DNA of 18,834 nucleotides from Clostridia bacterium (GTDB lineage: Bacteria; Bacillota; Clostridia; UMGS1810), in contig JAGBXL010000071.1 in the NCBI GenBank assembly GCA_017629325.1, positions 1 through 18,834 of the forward strand, in the 5' to 3' direction. The position numbers and the translations under genes were made by a program. The notes beneath the pieces are model-generated. The model did not search any database, was not told the DNA's origin, and saw nothing but the letters and a program-made list of their open reading frames with translations. Of the stretch, positions 15,390-18,834 are shown piece by piece. Within the stretch, counting starts at the first letter, position 1, and every line of letters starts with the position of its first letter.

Positions 15390-16994
15390 TTATAACTGTG
15401 GACCTGCTTCAACAAGAGCTTTGCCTGCATCGTTGCCTGTGTATTTAACAAAGTTTTTAACAAATCTGCCTGCCAAATCTTTTGCTTTTTCTTCCCACTC
15501 GGAAGCGTTTTCATAAGTATCTCTGGGGTCGAGAATATTTTTATCTACACCAGGTAATTCTGTGGGAACTGCAAGGTTAAAGTATGGAATTGTTTTGGTA
15601 TCTGCTTTAAGAATTGAGCCATCGAGGATTGCATCTATGATACCGCGTGTATCTTTAATAGAAATACGCTTGCCTGTGCCATTCCAGCCTGTGTTAACAA
15701 GATATGCTTTAGCACCGCTTTTTTCCATTTTCTTAACGAGCTCTTCAGCATATTTTGTGGGGTGAAGCTCTAAGAACGCCTGACCGAAGCATGCAGAGAA
15801 TGTTGGTGTGGGCTCTGTGATACCACGTTCTGTACCTGCAAGCTTTGATGTGAAGCCTGATAAGAAATAATACTGTGCCTGCTCGGGTGTTAAAATTGAA
15901 ACAGGAGGAAGAACGCCGAAAGCATCTGCAGAAAGGAAGATTACATCTTTTGCATCGGGAGCTGCAGAAACAGGGCGAACAATTTTTTCGATGTGGTCAA
16001 TAGGATAAGAAACACGTGTGTTTTCTGTAACAGAGCCATCGTTGAAATCGCAAACGCCGTTTTCATCAACTGTAACATTTTCTAAAAGAGCATTACGTTT
16101 TATAGCATTATAGATATCGGGTTCTGATTCTTTATCAAGGTTTATAACTTTAGCATAGCAGCCGCCTTCAAAGTTGAACACACCGTTATCGTCCCAACCG
16201 TGTTCGTCATCACCAATTAAAAGACGTTTGGGGTCGGTTGAAAGTGTTGTTTTACCTGTGCCTGAAAGACCAAAGAATAAAGCTGTGTTTTCTTTATTCA
16301 TATCGGTGTTGGCAGAGCAGTGCATTGATGCCATGCCATTTAATGGGAGGTAGTAGTTCATCATTGAAAACATACCTTTTTTCATTTCGCCGCCATACCA
16401 GGTGTTTAAGATAACCTGCTCACGTGATGATATGTTAAATACAACTGCTGTTTCAGAATTAAGACCTAATTCTTTGAAGTTTTCTACTTTTGCTTTTGAA
16501 GCATTGTAGCAAACAAAATCAGGCTCAAAGTTTTCAAGCTCTTCTGCTGATGGAGCGATAAACATATTTTTAACAAAATGTGCCTGCCATGCAACTTCCA
16601 TTATAAATCTTATTGCCATTCTGGAATCTGCGTTTGTTCCGCAGAATACATCCATAACATATAATTTTTTGTTGGAGAGTTCATTAATAGCTAAATCTTT
16701 CAATGTTTTCCATGTTTCAACACTGCAAGGGTGGTTATCGTTTTTAAATTCATCAGATGTCCACCATACTGTGTCTTTTGAATTTTCGTCCATAACAATG
16801 AATTTATCTTTAGGTGAACGGCCGGTGTAGATACCTGTCATAACATTAACAGCACCGAGTTCAGTTGCCTGACCTTTTTCAAAGCCTTCTAAGGAAGGGT
16901 CGGTTTCAGCAGTAAACAATTCTTCATAGGAAGGATTGTGTATAATTTCTGTGGCACCTGTGATGCCATACTTAGTTAAATCTAAGTTTTTCAT
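15390..16994 (-). CDS. pckA: Phosphoenolpyruvate carboxykinase (ATP)
   Basis: A 534-residue cytoplasmic enzyme interconverting oxaloacetate plus ATP with phosphoenolpyruvate, CO2 and ADP. In fermenters it often runs towards oxaloacetate. The ATP-using class is shown by P-loop GLSGTGKT (242-249), kinase-2 motif LLIGDDEHGWDD (258-269), and the class-specific stretch around MNYYLPLNGMASMHCSAN. Expected active-site residues are present: R59 (TGRSPKDKF), Y200, K206, H225, K248, D262/D263, and the arginine in ENTRVSYP. Length is normal. The ATG at 16994 has AAAGGGG nine bases upstream. A near-consensus promoter lies about 100 bases upstream within a large inverted repeat, which suggests regulation; catabolite or redox control is plausible but unproven. 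No terminator is visible before the PepSY gene downstream. Identification is near certain. Confidence 0.98.
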   Translation of the reverse strand: MKNLDLTKYGITGATEIIHNPSYEELFTAETDPSLEGFEKGQATELGAVNVMTGIYTGRSPKDKFIVMDENSKDTVWWTSDEFKNDNHPCSVETWKTLKDLAINELSNKKLYVMDVFCGTNADSRMAIRFIMEVAWQAHFVKNMFIAPSAEELENFEPDFVCYNASKAKVENFKELGLNSETAVVFNISSREQVILNTWYGGEMKKGMFSMMNYYLPLNGMASMHCSANTDMNKENTALFFGLSGTGKTTLSTDPKRLLIGDDEHGWDDNGVFNFEGGCYAKVINLDKESEPDIYNAIKRNALLENVTVDENGVCDFNDGSVTENTRVSYPIDHIEKIVRPVSAAPDAKDVIFLSADAFGVLPPVSILTPEQAQYYFLSGFTSKLAGTERGITEPTPTFSACFGQAFLELHPTKYAEELVKKMEKSGAKAYLVNTGWNGTGKRISIKDTRGIIDAILDGSILKADTKTIPYFNLAVPTELPGVDKNILDPRDTYENASEWEEKAKDLAGRFVKNFVKYTGNDAGKALVEAGPQL

Positions 16995-17097
16995 AATTTA
17001 AACCCCTTTTTTAAAATTTTATTCTTTATATTTTTTATTACTGATAAAATTTAGTATGTATATCAATTCAAAAATAATCCAATATACACCTTGGAAT

Positions 17098-17126
17098 ATA
17101 TTACCTTAACTTTAAGAATTTGTCAA
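17098..17126 (-). promoter_or_regulatory. Sigma-A promoter of pckA
   Basis: On the minus strand the perfect -35 TTGACA (17121-17126), a 17-base spacer and TAATAT (17098-17103). The leader would be about 97 bases, long enough for post-transcriptional control, though I see no known riboswitch in it. Confidence 0.85.
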
Positions 17127-17184
17127 TTATTGTTTTAGATAATTTTATTATAAATTAAGCATGTTTTATGCAATAATTGACAAA
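17119..17184. repeat. 14-base inverted repeat around the pckA -35
   Basis: 17119-17132 and 17171-17184 are perfect reverse complements (core CAATAATTGACA) separated by 38 bases. The left arm contains the pckA -35 element and the right arm an outward TTGACA on the plus strand. ATGCAATA and TATTGCAT (17168-17175, 17188-17195) form a further inverted repeat around the right arm. Confidence 0.65.
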
Positions 17185-17206
17185 AAATATTGCATAATTA
17201 TATTCT
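17177..17206 (+). promoter_or_regulatory. Possible divergent promoter facing the hairpin array
   Basis: TTGACA (17177-17182), an 18-base spacer and TATTCT (17201-17206) on the plus strand. No plus-strand gene follows, so if active it would transcribe the heptamer/hairpin array as non-coding RNA or antisense to the GntR remnant. Confidence 0.35.
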
Positions 17207-17293
17207 TACTAAATAAACAATGAAAATCTGTATAATCTTTCCAAATTTTCGATTTTTAAAAAAGCCGAACCAAAAAGATTTTTTATTTTATAG

Positions 17294-17473
17294 GCGATAT
17301 GTAAACTTCGTTTGCTCGATATATTTACTTCGTAAATTCGATATAATCTCACTTCGTTCGATTGCGATATGATATAAATTCCTTATTCTCGTTACTGAAG
17401 GCAACATATCGCATTACGCAGTAATATATCGCACCGAAGGTATATCGCAAATTTAGCAAGGAATTTATATCGC
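17294..17473. repeat. Array of eight GCGATAT-type heptamers with small hairpins between
   Basis: KCGATAT occurs at 17294, 17316, 17338 and 17364; its complement ATATCGC occurs at 17406, 17426, 17442 and 17467. Between them lie mini-hairpins with three-base loops: GTAAAC-TTC-GTTTGC (one mismatch), ATTTAC-TTC-GTAAAT, AATCTCAC-TTC-GTTCGATT (two mismatches), ATTAC-GCA-GTAAT and ACC-GAA-GGT. A 14-bp stem, 17371-17384 with 17458-17471, closes over the right-hand half. The whole is roughly symmetrical about 17388. No coding sequence is convincing here; the GntR remnant's frame runs through part of it by chance. I do not recognise a named family. Confidence 0.8.
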
Positions 17474-18110
17474 AGAAAAAGCGTACTGAATTTTCAGTAC
17501 GCTTTTTCTGGAAGAGCCTTTTTTCATCTGCATTTATAGCCTCAACTTTCTGATCCGCCTTACCAATTTCAAGACCTAAACGTGCATATAAATCGTAAGT
17601 GGAAAAAGCGATTCCGGAAGTTTCCAACTCCTTTGCAAGTTTATACATATCAGCGCCATACGGACTTTTTATTAAGGAGCGGTATATAACAACAGGCTCG
17701 TCCATAGAAAAGCCGGTTAAGCAAAGGTTACTTACACGACTCCAGTCCTTGCCGTGAAGCATTTGCTCAAAATCATCGGTATCTCGCTCTTCATAATGCG
17801 TAATTTTTGTGTATCCGCTATAACCCATACGTGCTAATGTCGCACCGAACGAATTGATTTTGTTAAGATTTGAGTCAATAATGTTAGCCTTTACAAAAGT
17901 ACCCTTGCCGTGAATGGAATGGGTCATACCTTCGTTTTCCAAAAGGTCAAGGGCCTGACGAATCGTAATTCAGCTAACACTAAAGTGTTTGCACAATTCA
18001 TTTTCAGAAGGCAATTTGCTGCCCACAGAATATTTTCCCATTCTGACTTTTTCTTCGATATTCTCTTTAATCTGCAAATATAAAGGTTTTGACAAATTGT
18101 GTTCAACCAT
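17349..18110 (-). pseudogene. GntR-family regulator with UTRA domain, nonsense mutation and lost 3' end
   Basis: From ATG at 18110 the frame reads a GntR winged helix: KPLYLQIKENIEEKV, then KLPSENELCKHFSVS, then TGA at 17970-17972, then ITIRQALDLLENEG and the wing GKGTFVK. The TGA replaces residue 47, normally the near-invariant Arg in VSRxTVRQAL; one C-to-T change of CGA explains it. The UTRA ligand-binding domain follows (about 65-200) up to EAINADEKRLFQ, then similarity stops at about 17510, exactly at the 18-bp hairpin. The last 50 or so residues to 17349 are translated repeat DNA. A residual frame could start at 17942, after the recognition helix, and would not bind DNA normally. The gene lies 32 bases after a frameshifted symporter gene on the same strand, which it probably once controlled. 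Alternatives are sequencing error for the TGA, but the truncation is independent. Confidence 0.85.
17473..17510. repeat. 18-bp hairpin joining the array to the GntR remnant
   Basis: CAGAAAAAGCGTACTGAA (17473-17490) and its complement (17493-17510) pair perfectly around two bases. It starts at the last base of the heptamer array and ends where GntR similarity ends. It could be the end of the inserted element or a terminator; the T run lies inside the stem arm, which is unusual for a terminator. Confidence 0.65.
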
Positions 18111-18142
18111 TATAAAATCAACCTTTCGCACACTTTTCTTAT

Positions 18143-18834
18143 CTATTTATTAAATCTTCTCGTTTTTCTTTTCTTTGCCAAAAAACCTGCCAACATTACA
18201 ACTGCCGAAGCCGCAACCCCTGCGAAAAGGGGGTCAAAGGGCAGGACTCCCAATAATTCAAATATCAAAACTGTAACAGGTCCTAGTACGATGGCAACTC
18301 CTGCATACTGCTTTCCGACGCATTCTCTTCCCCACAAGGAAAAGCAAAGAGGCATAAATATAGTAGCTCCTCTAAGTCCCATAGACATAAATGCAAACTT
18401 TAAAATCGTATCTCCCAAAGAGCCCAGCGAAAGCATGCTTGCACAAAGCAACAGCAATACAATCAGTATTTTTTCAGTTGCTACTTCCGAAATAATTCTT
18501 TTTTCTTTACGCTTAAACAGGGATAAAACATCCCGTCTTAAAACTGTGGAAATTCCCAAAGCAAAGACCAGCCCCTGTTCCCACAACGGCAATAAATAAT
18601 GCACCTAAAACTATGCCAGAGAACAAAGGTGGCATATGCTGGGTAACAAAGAGGGTCAATGCGGTTTTGGGTGAAATCCCAGGCGCTGTTGCACGCATAT
18701 AAAGACCAACCAATATTCCGCCGATTCCTATAGGCGGTATAAGTACGGCGCTTATAAGGGCGCCTTTTACAGCTTGTTTTTCGCTTTGCGCCATAAATAT
18801 TGCCTGTGCATAACTCTGTGTAGTAATAACCCCA
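18143..18834 (-). pseudogene. Sodium:solute symporter (SSS family), C-terminal part, frameshifted
   Basis: The minus-strand frame entering from the right edge reads GVITTQSYAQAIFMAQSEKQ and several membrane segments (ALISAVLIPPIGIGGILVGL, then a segment ending GALFIAVVGTGAGL), typical of the SSS family. At about 18563-18565 (AAA on plus, TTT on minus) the frame shifts; removing one base rejoins LGISTVLRRDVLSLFKRKEK and three further hydrophobic segments to a TAG at 18143. The unshifted frame stops at 18513. The N-terminal half is outside the window. Such proteins import sugars, amino acids, vitamins or organic acids with sodium; the substrate is unknown. It is followed 32 bases later by the GntR remnant, suggesting a former transporter-regulator operon. 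Either this is decay or an assembly error in a short homopolymer. Confidence 0.8.

Noticed and set aside
17294..17473. Heptamer array as a CRISPR
   Set aside because: Repeats are seven bases, switch orientation midway, and the inserts are self-complementary and of unequal length.
17970..17972. Recoded TGA (selenocysteine or altered code) in the GntR gene
   Set aside because: Arg is expected there, no SECIS-like need exists, other genes read as the standard code, and the gene is independently truncated.

Overview
The window looks like chromosome from a strictly anaerobic, AT-rich Gram-positive bacterium of the class Clostridia, possibly a gut commensal. The evidence is a one-piece pyruvate:ferredoxin oxidoreductase, ATP-dependent PEP carboxykinase, RqcH, a ClpE-type unfoldase with an N-terminal zinc finger, purine-rich Shine-Dalgarno sites, near-consensus sigma-A promoters with 17-base spacers, and mostly TAA stops. 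I cannot name the species. I saw no phage, transposase, CRISPR, tRNA or rRNA.

Layout. 1-285 (-): start of a VanW/YoaR-like membrane protein running off the left edge. 412-3936 (-): nifJ. A promoter-rich divergent gap separates it from rqcH (4254-6029, +) and rpsT (6196-6462, +, TTG start). 6463-6831 holds the rpsT terminator and a hairpin-rich non-coding stretch bounded by inverted copies of one motif. 6832-12439 (-) is a catabolic-looking cluster: two paralogous Gfo/Idh/MocA proteins that resemble glycoside hydrolase family GH109, a frameshifted member of the neutral-ceramidase family, and an MFS/OPA-like transporter. The two GH109-like genes share a 34-base identical block over their -35 region, so they are probably co-regulated. 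12561-14834 (-): clpE-like gene with two ATACNGTAT sites upstream. 14978-15310 (-): PepSY lipoprotein. 15390-16994 (-): pckA.

The right end (about 17100-18834) is the least ordinary part. The pckA promoter sits in one arm of a 14-base inverted repeat whose other arm carries an outward-facing TTGACA. Next comes a 180-base array of eight GCGATAT-type heptamers, four in one orientation then four in the other, separated mostly by small hairpins with three-base loops. It is followed by an 18-bp hairpin at the point where a GntR/UTRA regulator gene loses its similarity. That gene also has an in-frame TGA in its DNA-binding helix, and the sodium:solute symporter gene upstream is frameshifted. This operon looks dead or dying unless the lesions are assembly errors.

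How the genes fit together: nifJ and pckA are central anaerobic carbon metabolism; rqcH, rpsT and clpE are translation and protein quality control; the 6832-12439 cluster probably imports and processes a glycan-derived substrate whose identity the sequence does not give. The best candidates for something undescribed are the heptamer/hairpin array, the shared GH109 promoter block, and the ceramidase-family protein that lacks the usual serine nucleophile.
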